From Corallium rubrum (lineage: Eukaryota > Cnidaria > Anthozoa > Scleralcyonacea > Coralliidae), in assembly GCA_964035015.1 (NCBI GenBank), contig OZ035998.1, positions 32,840,628 to 32,904,627 on the forward strand: a stretch of DNA of 64,000 nt, read 5' to 3'. A model generated the notes under the pieces. That model did no database searches. It was not told the DNA's origin and worked only from the letters and a program-made list of their open reading frames with translations. Made by a program: the position numbers and the translations under genes. Shown piece by piece: positions 45,328 to 54,759 of this stretch (the stretch's first letter is position 1; every line of letters starts with the position of its first letter).

Positions 45328-45816
45328 ATGGCAAGGGCAATGCCAGTAGAGTTCAAAATGTATTTCAAGGTAGACTTTGACACGATTATCCGAGGTCACC
45401 ATGTTTATAAGTCTGTGTGGACTCCCAAAACTCATGAAATACTTGAATGTGAGAAAGATACTCGCGCAGAGGCAAAGGAACACGATGAAAACGCAATTGG
45501 TGTTTATAAACCTCCCACTGGCACGAAGCAGCCGAATTCGAAGAAGACGCTTGCTGGCCACGTCCCAATTGAGCTGTCTCGCTTATTAAAGAACTTCCTA
45601 GACGCAAACACTGAGAACAAACTATTCGCGAAAGCCACTGGAAAAAGAAAGAGAGAAATCGGACTAGTTGTACCGGCAAAATTCTCGGCTGTCACCACGG
45701 AACTGCGCATAGCAGAAGTTTTAGAGAGAGAACTAAGTAGCAAAGCTATGAAGTATAGCCACTTTGAACTAAATAACATTGTAATCGAGAAGAATAAATA
45801 TCCAAGACTGCTTTAG
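45328..45816 (+). CDS. HIRAN-like accessory protein of the pogo-type element
   Basis: A 162-aa intact ORF inside the element, divergent from the transposase, with start codons 201 bp apart. The pattern HDENAIGVYK ... GHVPIELSRLLKNFL resembles the HIRAN fold (D-x-NAI-x-V followed by GH-x-P), which in HLTF binds DNA 3' ends. GKRKREIGLVVPAKF follows and looks basic. No catalytic motif is seen. The role in transposition is unknown; HIRAN assignment is by recollection of the motif and not tested. It might also be an independently domesticated ORF carried by chance. Confidence 0.7.
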   Translation: MARAMPVEFKMYFKVDFDTIIRGHHVYKSVWTPKTHEILECEKDTRAEAKEHDENAIGVYKPPTGTKQPNSKKTLAGHVPIELSRLLKNFLDANTENKLFAKATGKRKREIGLVVPAKFSAVTTELRIAEVLERELSSKAMKYSHFELNNIVIEKNKYPRLL

Positions 45817-45851
45817 ATTTAATGTTGTCTTATTTTTTAAAGATAAGTACC

Positions 45852-46001
45852 GAATAAACGCCGCGGCGTTTATTAAATTTTTGGCGCTTCAGGTGCGGCG
45901 TTTATTCGAGGGCGGCGTTTAATAATATTTTTGCTTGTCCCTGCGGCGTTTATTCGAGGGCGGCGTTTATTCGAGGGAGGCGTTTATTCGAATAATTACG
46001 G
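45852..46001. repeat. Right terminal repeat and iterons of the pogo-type element
   Basis: It contains the inverted terminal repeat at its outer end (45979-46001). Inside is a direct-orientation copy of the left subterminal block (45852-45920), plus further GGCGTTTATTCGAGG iterons. Iterons in both orientations make the end unusually repetitive. Confidence 0.85.
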
Positions 46002-46003
46002 TA

Positions 46004-46766
46004 TACTATACTATACTATACTATACTATACTATACTATACTATACTAGATACTATACTATATTATACTATACTATACTATACTATACTATACTATACTA
46101 TACTATACTATACTATACTATACTATACTATACTATACTATACTATACTATACTATACTATACTATACTATACTATACTATACTATACTATACTATACTA
46201 TACTATACTATACTAGATACTATACTATATTATACTATACTATACTATACTATACTATACTATACTATACTATACTATACTATACTATACTATACTATAC
46301 TATACTATACTATACTATACTATACTATACTATACTATACTATACTATACTATACTATACTATACTATACTATACTATACTATACTATACTATACTATAC
46401 TATACTATACTATACTATACTATACTATACTATACTATACTATACTATACTATACTATACTATACTATACTATACTATACTATACTATACTATACTATAC
46501 TATACTATACTATACTATACTATACTATACTATACTATACTATACTATACTATACTATACTATACTATACTATACTATACTATACTATACTATACTATAC
46601 TATACTATACTATACTATACTATACTATACTACAGTATACTATACTATACTATACTATACTATACTATACTATACTATACTATACTATACTATACTATAC
46701 TATACTATACTATACTATACTATACTATACTATACTATACTATACTATACTATACTATACTATATG
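46004..46766. repeat. ATACT pentanucleotide array, right segment
   Basis: It resumes right after the pogo-type element and runs about 760 bp, with rare variants (TAGATACTATACTATATTAT at about 46048 and 46214). The long open frames through it are artefacts, because the 5-bp unit translates as a repeated pattern without stops. Confidence 0.95.
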
Positions 46767-46844
46767 CTGTATACTATACTGCACATACACTAACTGTACT
46801 GTCAGCTAAAATCATTGATAACTAAACACATTTTGTTTTCTCAC

Positions 46845-46886
46845 CTCTGTTGCCCAACATAATTGCTAAATGCAATGGAGTATTCC
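46845..46886 (-). CDS. ANKRD13C: ANKRD13C-like exon 2 (ankyrin repeat)
   Basis: This 42-nt exon follows a TTTTTAG acceptor and precedes a GTGAG donor. With the preceding base it reads GNTPLHLAIMLGNR, the canonical ankyrin GxTPLHLA motif. It enters and leaves in phase 1, matching exons 1 and 3. The 13.5 kb intron downstream holds the satellite/transposon nest. Confidence 0.9.
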
Positions 46887-47769
46887 CTAAAAAGACAAAA
46901 AGGAAATTATTACTGTCCTGCCCATAGTATAAAATCTATTTGAATGTGAGTGTTTTTGCCTGGACATGCTCACATGCATGTTCATTGATAATATTTTTGC
47001 AGCCCTCAAGTCAGCAGTTCTCACACTTTAGGAGGCCACTTCCTTAAAAGTTTCACAACTTGTTAACAGGTTGTTACAATGATATGGAACAACTGGGCTA
47101 ACAAAAAAGTAAAACAATTTTTGAAAAAAGTTGTTGGCCTTTGGTTGTGTCAGTTGCCTACCAAAGTGATGAGCCATCAAAGTGATCATTTTAAACATGG
47201 AGCAGTATACATGTATATAGTTATTATTATTTTAGCCATTTTAAGAGTCACAGTATTGTTTAAATTTTAAACAAATTATGCAGTGGCATAATTTTCTGAA
47301 CAATAATAATTACAGTACCACTGAGAAGTACAGTAACCCAACACGGTGGTTGGAGTGAGGTTGTGGTTCTAAGGTAGTGGTGGATTAGTGGTGAGGTTAC
47401 ATTTAGGTAGTGGTGAGGTAGCGGTCAACATGTCTAACCACAAGAGAAAAATTGTGGTTGACCAAACACTTTGGGTTTTGTTGCTTCCACCTCATCCAAC
47501 CATTTACTTTTTCCTGTCCCAATTAATCTTTACAGTAGTTTTTTGGCTAAACAGTAACACTATACAATTTTATTTACCTCTGGCAAAGCCCTCGAACAGG
47601 AACAAAGTCCTCAGACAGATTTAACAAAGCCATTACTTTACAATTCATGATGATTATCAACCATTGTGGAAGTAATGTTTTTTTTGAAAGAACCTTGCAT
47701 GTCCGTGAATCGTACATTCATACAGGTTTTTTGAAGAGAGATAATACTTTATTTCAAGCACACAATTGT

Positions 47770-48203
47770 CAATAGACGACTTTCAGGCTCATGCGCAGTA
47801 GCAACTTTACTTCAAATTTTCATCGCAGGCAAAAACAACTGTTTTAGCTGGAAAGATCATATTAAAAATAGTAAAAGTGCAAAGTTTAAAATAAATCGGA
47901 CAAATAGTGCGAAAGCTACGCTCTTCGGAAGTTTTGCTCTCCACTAGGGATTTAATAGGGATTTTGGCTTGGCGTGCAACTCCCGCCCGCCAAGCCAAAA
48001 TCCCTATTAAATCACTAATAAATCCCTGTTGGAATGGTCAACTTTCCGCTTGTGAAACTTTTTCCATTTGTTAAGCAATTCTTTCAAACTTTGCACTTCT
48101 ACTATTTTCAATATGCTCGTTCCAGCTAAAACAGTTGTTTTTATCTCCGACGAAAATTTGAATATTTGTTGCTACTGCGCATGATCGTGAAAGTCGTCTA
48201 TTG
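47770..48203. mobile_element. 434-bp foldback MITE
   Basis: Starts CAATAGACGACTTTC and ends with its complement. Arms of about 200 bp with some mismatches; the central hairpin GGATTTAATAGGGATTTTGG pairs with its complement at about 48000. Confidence 0.85.
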
Positions 48204-49553
48204 TAGTTAGAATTCCTGATTCAGCTTTTGCCATTTGAATAAAGGTATGAATGTTGTTGTTGTACTTACTTTTAGTTTAGCTAATAAATTAGCTTAGTAA
48301 ATAGCTGATTGTTAAATACACAAAAAAAAATTACACTGTATATACATGAGAGGTTAAGGTAACCTAGCAGTAGTAAAAAAAAAGATATATACTGTATCAA
48401 TAAAAGTGCCCTTTGACAGGAATTTGCCCTCTTGCCCTTTTATCGTTCTGGCATCCCTGCGGAAGGCAACAGGATTTTCTGAGGTTTACTCAAGGAAATG
48501 AACCACAGAATCACAGTGCACTGTGACATGAATAAAGTGACAAACATTTTGCCATTTTGGGTTTTTTTTCAGTCAAAAACAACCTTGTTTTACTCTATGT
48601 AATGTCAGATTATTTTATTTGTCAAAGGAAAAAAACCCTAGACAGCAACGGGTTAAAAAGATTACGGTCAAATGTCCAGTCATCACAATTTTTGTTACCT
48701 GATGATTTTGGCCAATCATTGTCATGTGACCAGCTGTTATTTTGAGCCATGTATTATTGGAGTCATGTTCACCAAAAATAAAACTAATCTAAGCATTCAA
48801 TTCAATATTATATTCAACTTTCGATCTCACCCAATATTACATTCTCTAGAATAAATATTTTTTTCATATCTGGCTTAGATGAACCCAATAAATAATCCAA
48901 TAATATTATCCTACATACATGTGTTGTTTTTCTAGATATATTTACATTTAAATCCTATTGTGTATTTCGGCAACATACTAAATATTAAATGTGACATTGT
49001 CTTCAAATTTATACAGTCACATTTAGTAATTAGCATATTTCACTCTGCCCTCACTGGCGTTTGTCAGTAGAAAAATTAAAGTTGAATGAATAGAAAATTA
49101 GAGTATAGTATTCATGAAGTAAATGCAGTTTTAATATAAAGGCAAACACAAGAATTTTTTAAACAATTATAAATTTTCAACAAAAGCACGAGTTTGCTTT
49201 CGTCCTTAATGTTAGAAAAGGACAGTGCAATGATATAATTTTCGACTAGCCAGTACAGCGTACAGCCAACGTGTCAAATTAGGCGTGAATATTTAAAGAA
49301 AACTTGAGAACTAAACTTTTTCTTAATCTAAACAGTGGCACACTTTAATATTGACCGGGGAAATTTTCTTCACGAAGACATCTAGGCAATAGCGTTCATT
49401 TACACACGAGATATACGTAAACAACGCAACAAATCGCAAGAATACAAAACATAGTAGAAGCCACACAATTCTCTACTTTAGACAGCGCGACTTTTTCATG
49501 TCGAAAGGACAACAAACAATAGGTCAAAATTATAAGAAGTTTAATAATCTTAC
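48204..49553. other. ANKRD13C-like intron 1, unremarkable part
   Basis: About 1.3 kb with no ORF or repeat recognised; low-complexity AT stretches only. Confidence 0.5.
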
Positions 49554-49674
49554 CATGGCAGTCTTTCTCCCCGATATCATGATCCCTTAAGAGATTGGAA
49601 ATTTTCCTCAGGTTCCCTTCGAAGACAGCCTTATGGAGTGGGTAGCGATCACAAGCGTTGTGACTTTCCGTCAT
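49554..49674 (-). CDS. ANKRD13C: ANKRD13C-like exon 1 (start codon, first ankyrin repeat)
   Basis: This exon encodes 40 residues starting MTESHNACDRYPLHKAVFEG and ending in GEKDCH plus one base. The donor CATG/GTAAG follows directly. YPLHKAVFEGNLRKISNLL is the first half of an ankyrin repeat and matches the N-terminus of the family (RYPLHECVFKGD-type). The only in-frame ATG near the ankyrin start is at 49674, and the opposite-strand gene starts 265 bases away. Confidence 0.88.
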
Positions 49675-49938
49675 CTTTCCGTCTACTTTTCACTTTGATG
49701 AGTTTGATCGTCATGCAGTTTGTGTTGACGTTTTTCACGTCGATGCTTTGCCAATCCCTAACATGAGCCACGAGTCATTTAGAACAGCGGATCAAACCGA
49801 GCTCATCATCAACAGTTCGTGGCTTGGGTACGGAATACGCGGTTACCATGGTCACTGTGCCAATGATTTTGCAAATGGCGAGTGCAGAAGCTTTTGTGTT
49901 CACAGAATTTGCAATAAATTTTTAATTGAAGAAGAAAA
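49675..49938. promoter_or_regulatory. Putative bidirectional promoter between ANKRD13C-like and UBE2U-like genes
   Basis: The two start codons face away from each other across 264 bp, so both 5' UTRs and core promoters must share this interval if the starts are right. It contains a GCCAATCCC box near 49750. No TATA box is obvious. No large repeat interrupts it, unlike everything around it. That it drives both genes is inference. Confidence 0.5.
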
Positions 49939-50004
49939 ATGAAATCCAGGGCTCGTATGTTGCTAGAGAAAGAATTCGTTAAATTACAGAGTGAAACACT
50001 TTGG
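49939..50004 (+). CDS. UBE2U: UBE2U-like exon 1
   Basis: It encodes MKSRARMLLEKEFVKLQSET plus LW, equivalent to the E2 N-terminal helix. The donor is TGG/GTAAGA. It ends in phase 0, but exon 2 needs one carried base (a Gly codon), a one-base mismatch discussed in the findings. Confidence 0.75.
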
Positions 50005-50092
50005 GTAAGAGATAACCAAGTCAATCTATAGAGTCAAAGACGAGCTATTAAATAAATGTGTAGCAATAAATCAATATTTCTGTTTTTCAAGG

Positions 50093-50176
50093 GTGTTATT
50101 GCCGAACCATTGAATGATGATAATTTCTTTGTATGGGAAGCAAAAATTCAAGGTTTAAAAGACACAATGTGGGAAG
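50093..50176 (+). CDS. UBE2U: UBE2U-like exon 2
   Basis: After TTTTTCAAG it encodes CYAEPLNDDNFFVWEAKIQG and LKDTMWE, plus one base. It matches the E2 beta-sheet pattern xPxxDDxxxWexxIxGlxxtxWeG. The donor is GTACAG. It is separated from exon 1 by an intron of only 88 bp. Confidence 0.85.
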
Positions 50177-50279
50177 GTACAGTGACTAAAAGAGTAAAAA
50201 ATGTACACCAAATGCAAATAATATAACAAAAAATAATACTATAAATACTGTCATATTAATGTTTTTATCCACCTAAGAG

Positions 50280-50405
50280 TAGCAATGTTAAGCCCCAGGG
50301 TGGGAGGGGTTGGTACCAGGCAACCCACAGGGATATGATCAGTCAATATCCTGTGTGTTGCCACACTCCCCCCCCCCCCCCCCCCCCCGGGGCTTAACAT
50401 TGCTA
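50280..50405. mobile_element. 126-bp MITE with C20 tract
   Basis: TAGCAATGTTAAGCCCC and GGGGCTTAACATTGCTA are perfect TIRs; inner CAACCCACAGGGATATGA pairs imperfectly. A C homopolymer precedes the right TIR. In UBE2U-like intron 2. Confidence 0.78.
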
Positions 50406-51448
50406 CAGTAGGTGCAGTATTATTTTGTAAAAACAATACATTAGGAGATATGAGTGACTGACAATAGATAAATTGTATTATTCTGCTTATTTCATAAACG
50501 TTCATTAACACACACATAAACTCAATATTACTATTACTGCATTTCATGAAGTATATAAGAACTTACTGTACAGTAATACAATACAGTCGTTGGCATCTAA
50601 GCATGTACACCACCTGTCAAAACATGTTTTATTCCAACGTCAAAGTTAAATGTTTACCTTGGGAACATATTAGGTTTTCATTCAATACATTCGAACCAAT
50701 ACATTATTGTCACATGAATGTGCCCTTAGCCAATCACGCCTCACCAATCCCACGGTGTTGATTTCAAAACGGTTAACTTTGGCTTAAATTTAGAACATGT
50801 TTTGTTGGGCAGTGTACACGCTTAGATGCCAATGACTGTAATATTTAATAATAATATTTATTTATTTATATAGTGCCTATCCAGGTCTGCCCTAGGTGCT
50901 TTACAAAAGGTCCAAACTAATTAAAGACAGACTTAAATAGATGTGTTTTGATTTTGGATTTAAAAATAGAAAGACTTGGGGAATAAAAAACAATAAAAAA
51001 CAATAAACAAGCACAACTTACATTGCTTTCATGAACTAATATATTTACATGTACAGTATAACTGTACTTCACTAGTATTAACCAACTTGTGGTTTATTAC
51101 AAATTTGGCATTCTGATTGGCTGTCAGTTACTATATAGTGGTCTATTTGGTGATAGACCACTAGTAGCGTTATCCAATGACAAACCTCCTTATAACTGGA
51201 ATATTCCTATCCTGACCAATCAAAAGCCATGACATATTCACGCTGCAAGCAAGATCTGGAAACTAGGTCAAATATGGAGTCTCTTACAATTTATATGAGT
51301 GATAAAATTATGAAAACACTGGCCTGAAAGTAATGGCAAATTGTCCAGTTTAGGGGGGTATACAGTTGCTTTAAGGCCAAGTGAGTAGACTAGTACTTTA
51401 TATATATATATATATATATAATTAACAAATAGAAAATCGCTTGCGTGT

Positions 51449-51574
51449 CTCTGTACTGTGATACAAACACGAATGATGTGATTTCAACTGGAAAAAATGC
51501 CTAGTGGAAACACGAGGTGAAGCCGACACATTTTTTCCGGTTGAAATTGCATCATTCGTGTTTCATACCGAGAC
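51449..51574. repeat. Foldback repeat in UBE2U-like intron 2
   Basis: AAACACGAATGATGTGATTT and AAATTGCATCATTCGTGTTT pair, as do CAACTGGAAAAAATG and its counterpart. Confidence 0.68.
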
Positions 51575-51747
51575 TCAGCTGACGAATGATGGCGTAATCA
51601 AATAAATATGCCAGTGATTACGTGAGATTTAACCAAACAGAGCATGCGTTTTACAATATAAAATGAAAATGACGTCAAACGTGTCTCTGTACTCTGAGTG
51701 AAAATGGCTCTCGTCCAATCAGAGCGTGCGTAGCATACCTGTTATTT

Positions 51748-51779
<32 letters not shown>

Positions 51780-51999
51780 GCAGGCATGCATATGCTATAA
51801 ATTACAATACTAAGGGTCAATACAAAATGTCTCCAACTTGCATGTTTTTACATTATTTTACAACTTGTTTATAAATAAATCTAAAGATATTCTGATGTGT
51901 ATTATTCTGTGTTCTGGTTTGATTTCAACAAAATTATGTAATTTGTGGCTTTCAGATTCTCTTAAATACTTGCCTTAAAATGCAGGAAATAGTGTTTCA

Positions 52000-52090
52000 G
52001 AGACCCTAGAAATGCAAAATTTTCCAGGGGGGCATGCCCCTGGACCCCCTAAGAGATAGGGGGGTCCCCCAAAAACCTGGCTATGCCACT
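52000..52090. repeat. GGGGCATGCCCC-type dispersed repeat (three copies)
   Basis: 52000-52080, 53770-53850 and (reverse) 61440-61540 share TTTCCAGGGGGGCATGCCCC then GGACCCCCCTA, preceded by a GGAAAT..CATTTC block. Probably the end of a LINE or SINE family. Confidence 0.65.
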
Positions 52091-52254
52091 GACAGACAGA
52101 CAGACAGACGGATGGACAGACAGATGGATGGACGGACAGAAGGACAGACGGACGGACAGAAGGACAGACGGACGGACGGACGGACGGACGGACGGACGGA
52201 CGGACGGACGGACGGACGGACGGACGGATGGACGGACGGACGGACGGACGGACG

Positions 52255-52316
<62 letters not shown>

Positions 52317-53060
52317 GTAAAAACATAACATCCTGGTGGTTAGTGTACTGTAGGTTAAAAATATGTTTTTCCAATTGTGTTTAAATATTGTTTTTAGTCA
52401 GGCTGAAAAGTCAGTATAGTCATGTATCACACTAATGTTCATGAAATAAATCATTGTTTCAGGCATGCTAAGGAACTAGTTTATTTTCAAGTTTATTCTA
52501 TGCTTATATCTGTAACTGTAATTTATTCAGGTGGGATATTTAAACTTTATTTCAAATACAATGAGATGTACAACTGTGCTCCTCCTCAGATTGTTTTTAC
52601 AACTATTCCCTTTCACCCAAATGGTAAGTTAGGATTAAATTATTCTAAACGCTGAGGGTCAGGGATTATTAAATAGACGGAGACATTAGTTTAAGTTTGA
52701 AAAGGGTGATGTACAAAATGTGATGTACAAGAACGAACGAACGAATGAACGAATGAACGACCGAATGAACGAACGAACGAACGAACGAACGAACGAACGA
52801 ACGAACGAACGAACGAACGAACGAACGAACGAACGAACGAACGAACGAACGAACGAACGAACGAACGAACGAACGAACGAACGAACGAACGAACGAACGA
52901 ACGAACGAACGATGGATGGATGGATGGATGGATATGGATGGATGGATCAAGGAGGGAAGGATGGATCAAGGAGGGAAGGAAGGAAGGAAAGGAAGGAAGG
53001 AAGGAAGGAAGGAAGGAAGGAAGGAAGGAAGGAAGGAAGGAAGGAAGGAAGGAACCAACC
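52085..53060. repeat. Tetranucleotide arrays flanking UBE2U-like exon 3
   Basis: 52091-52314 (CAGA)n/(CGGA)n, 52736-52912 (ACGA)n, 52913-53056 (TGGA)n then (GGAA)n. Exon 3 (52531-52623) sits between them. Confidence 0.95.
52531..52623 (+). CDS. UBE2U: UBE2U-like exon 3 (HPN motif)
   Basis: This 93-nt exon between TTATTCAG and GTAAGT encodes GIFKLYFKYNEMYNCAPPQI and VFTTIPFHPN. It contains the E2 signature PP...HPN, where the Asn stabilises the transition state. Phase matches both flanking exons. Confidence 0.9.
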
Positions 53061-53204
53061 AGTGAACCAACCAACCAACCAACCAATGTGCTGTAATGGA
53101 CTGCTTGCTTGTGCCTAGAAATGTCTGAAATATCAAATAAAGCCTTTTTAGCTGTGGAGTATGATCAACTTTGTCCTACTTCCTCCTACTTTGTTATATT
53201 TTAG

Positions 53205-53302
53205 TGGACATCTCGAACGGCAAGCCTTGTGTTGATTTCTTGGATAATATACATGATTGGAGGCAAAATTACAGTGTTGGTTATATTCTACTAAGTTTGC
53301 AG
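53205..53302 (+). CDS. UBE2U: UBE2U-like exon 4 (catalytic Cys)
   Basis: This 98-nt exon between TATTTTAG and GTAGGA encodes DISNGKPCVDFLDNIHDWRQ and NYSVGYILLSLQ. The Cys of GKPC is at the E2 active-site position, and W...YILLSLQ matches the helix that follows. The catalytic residue is intact. Confidence 0.9.
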
Positions 53303-53337
53303 GTAGGAAAGTTTTCCAGTTTGCCAGTCAAGCTGTA

Positions 53338-53442
53338 AGTCCTCAGAAAACTGACCCTGAATCCCCAGACAGAATTGAACCCGCAACCTGTCCTTGTGAG
53401 AACTAGTCACACACTCTAACCACCAACCTACTGAGCCTCAGG
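53338..53442 (-). repeat. tRNA-derived SINE-like fragment in UBE2U-like intron 4
   Basis: Minus-strand GGTTGGTGGTTAGAGTGTGT and GTTGCGGGTTCAATTCTGTC carry A- and B-box-like motifs at tRNA spacing, followed by GGGGATTCAGGG. Confidence 0.52.
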
Positions 53443-54708
53443 TGGCTGACTGGAGAATATCAACACCGGTCCGGTGAATTTTTCTGAGTACACTCACTGT
53501 ACTTACAGTGCAGCTTGACTAGCAAACTGAAACTTTTAAATTAGTTTTAAAAAACGTACATTTTTACAAGATGCACGACATCGCAGGGACACAGACATGT
53601 AACTACAAAACTGATGCAATATGAATTGTGTCAGGAAACTGAACTGTAAACAGAGTATTCAATCTATTGAGTGTATGCATTTTAAGTATCTATATGTGAC
53701 GTTTGCGTGTTTTGAGTATTTTATATGACGTTTTTTAACCTTTAGAGTCTGTAAAATCTTCCTCCAAAAGCCAGAAAATAGCATTTCAGCGACTCTCGAT
53801 TTCAAAATTTCCCGGGGGAGCATGCCCCCAGGCCCCCCTAAAAATTTATTTTGATTTCGGCTCGCTCCCTTTCAAAATCCTGGCTACGTCCCTGCGACAT
53901 CGCCGACATTCCAGTGCTTATTTGTACAAAACTTAAATCACGCAGATTTTCTGTAGACATTTCGGAGTTAATAGCACTGGAAATTCACGTTATTAGACTG
54001 TCTACATTGGTTAACGAAATGCGTGCACGTGTCAAGCAATCGAACATGTTAGAATCTTCAGATTCCTGACTGTTCTCTCCATCTTTTTTATCCTCTTTAA
54101 ATCAAGTCGTTTACGTACTGGTTTATTGTCTGCGGTATTCTTTTAATATATTTTCGGTATTCGTGAGTGACCAGCCATTTCGAAAATGCTATCATCAGCA
54201 ACGATTGGCAATTATGAATTAAAAGGATACTGCATGTCGACAGTGAGTAATAAACGACTTTATATGTATTTAAAGCGGATAAAAACGCCGAATTAATAGA
54301 CAGGGATCCACAATTATCATTCTGTCGTGATACTGTAAAGGTATAACTAAATACATTAATTATGGAATGTCGTGAAACAAGAGCGGCCCCGACCACAACA
54401 CCCCTTTTTAGTTATATGCAATTTAGTTTAACATCCCGCATGTGGGACAAAGAATGACCTACAATTACCAATTATTGGTAATTCAAGGCCATTTCACACT
54501 TACTGATTATTGGTAATTCTAGGGAGGACATGTTGAAACACCATCAAAAATCTGGGCCCAAGACCAGGCCCAGGTCGTTAGTGTGAACGCGGCTTTAATA
54601 GAACATTTTCTATCTCGGCGATCGTTCCGTCAGTGGTTAAATGGTTTCCATATACGATCGCTGCGAATCATAAAACGAATCCATATCTTTGGCATCAAAC
54701 GCAACGGG

Positions 54709-54759
54709 AGATATCACTATGACAATATGGTAATTTAACTCCATATTGCCATAGTGATA
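54709..54759. repeat. Short hairpin (about 20-bp arms)
   Basis: TATCACTATGACAATATGG and CCATATTGCCATAGTGATA pair with one mismatch around a 10-nt loop. Confidence 0.6.

Larger units (their letters stand above)
43027..46001 (-). mobile_element. Pogo/Tigger-type DNA transposon with two divergent ORFs, TA target duplication
   Basis: The 2975-bp element is flanked by TA (43025-43026 and 46002-46003), the Tc1/mariner/pogo target. Terminal inverted repeats begin CCGTAATTATTCGAATAAAC. Subterminal regions carry iterated GCGGCGTTTATTCGAGG units. Inside are a minus-strand transposase and a plus-strand 162-aa ORF sharing a 200-bp divergent promoter region. The transposase is split by a Penelope-like fragment, so this copy is non-autonomous. 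Confidence 0.92.
1136..49674 (-). other. ANKRD13C: ANKRD13C-like gene locus (16 exons placed; 3' end and a few mini-exons not seen)
   Basis: ANKRD13C is an ankyrin-repeat family protein; mammalian ANKRD13C is described as an ER-associated regulator of receptor maturation and export (family knowledge). Sixteen exons were found by reading minus-strand segments flanked by AG...GT and matching them, in order, to the remembered family pattern: ankyrin repeats, then an LGDFYVELKWDF block, a TLIDFADMKWQRGD block, an acidic ESDAEVDEEVD block, and a C-terminal LLNVLEVIAPFKHF...LPPGFPV block. All adjacent placed exons keep phase except at three spots where a short exon must be missing: between 16970 and 14803, between 13788 and 6468, and between 6413 and 2075. 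Introns range from under 1 kb to 13.5 kb and are packed with transposons. The N-terminus is short compared with the vertebrate protein. Identification as type C rather than A, B or D rests on the C-terminal and middle blocks. Confidence 0.9.
49939..53302 (+). other. UBE2U: UBE2U-like ubiquitin-conjugating enzyme gene locus (5' four exons)
   Basis: This is an E2-fold gene, plus strand, four exons visible. Exon order gives an N-terminal helix, the VWEAKIQGLKDTMWEG strand block, the IFKLYFKYNEMYNCAPP...TIPFHPN block, and the catalytic exon GKPCVDFLDN, whose Cys would form the ubiquitin thioester. IPFHPN followed by GxPCxDFLDNxxxW matches UBE2U better than other E2s I recall. The remaining C-terminal exons were not found before 64000. 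The genes at 59333-60172 and 61893-64000 would be intronic if this gene continues. Confidence 0.85.

Noticed and set aside
45931-46809. 292-codon frame ILYYTILYYT...
   Set aside because: Translation of the (ATACT)n array; low complexity, no start context or flanking gene structure.
49748-49942. Plus-strand 64-codon frame upstream of UBE2U-like exon 1
   Set aside because: Out of frame with the E2 exon and with no homology I recognise; it lies in the shared promoter interval.
52034-53118. Several 80-130 codon frames (DRQT, NERT, SVRP patterns)
   Set aside because: Tetranucleotide arrays (CAGA, CGGA, ACGA, GGAA).
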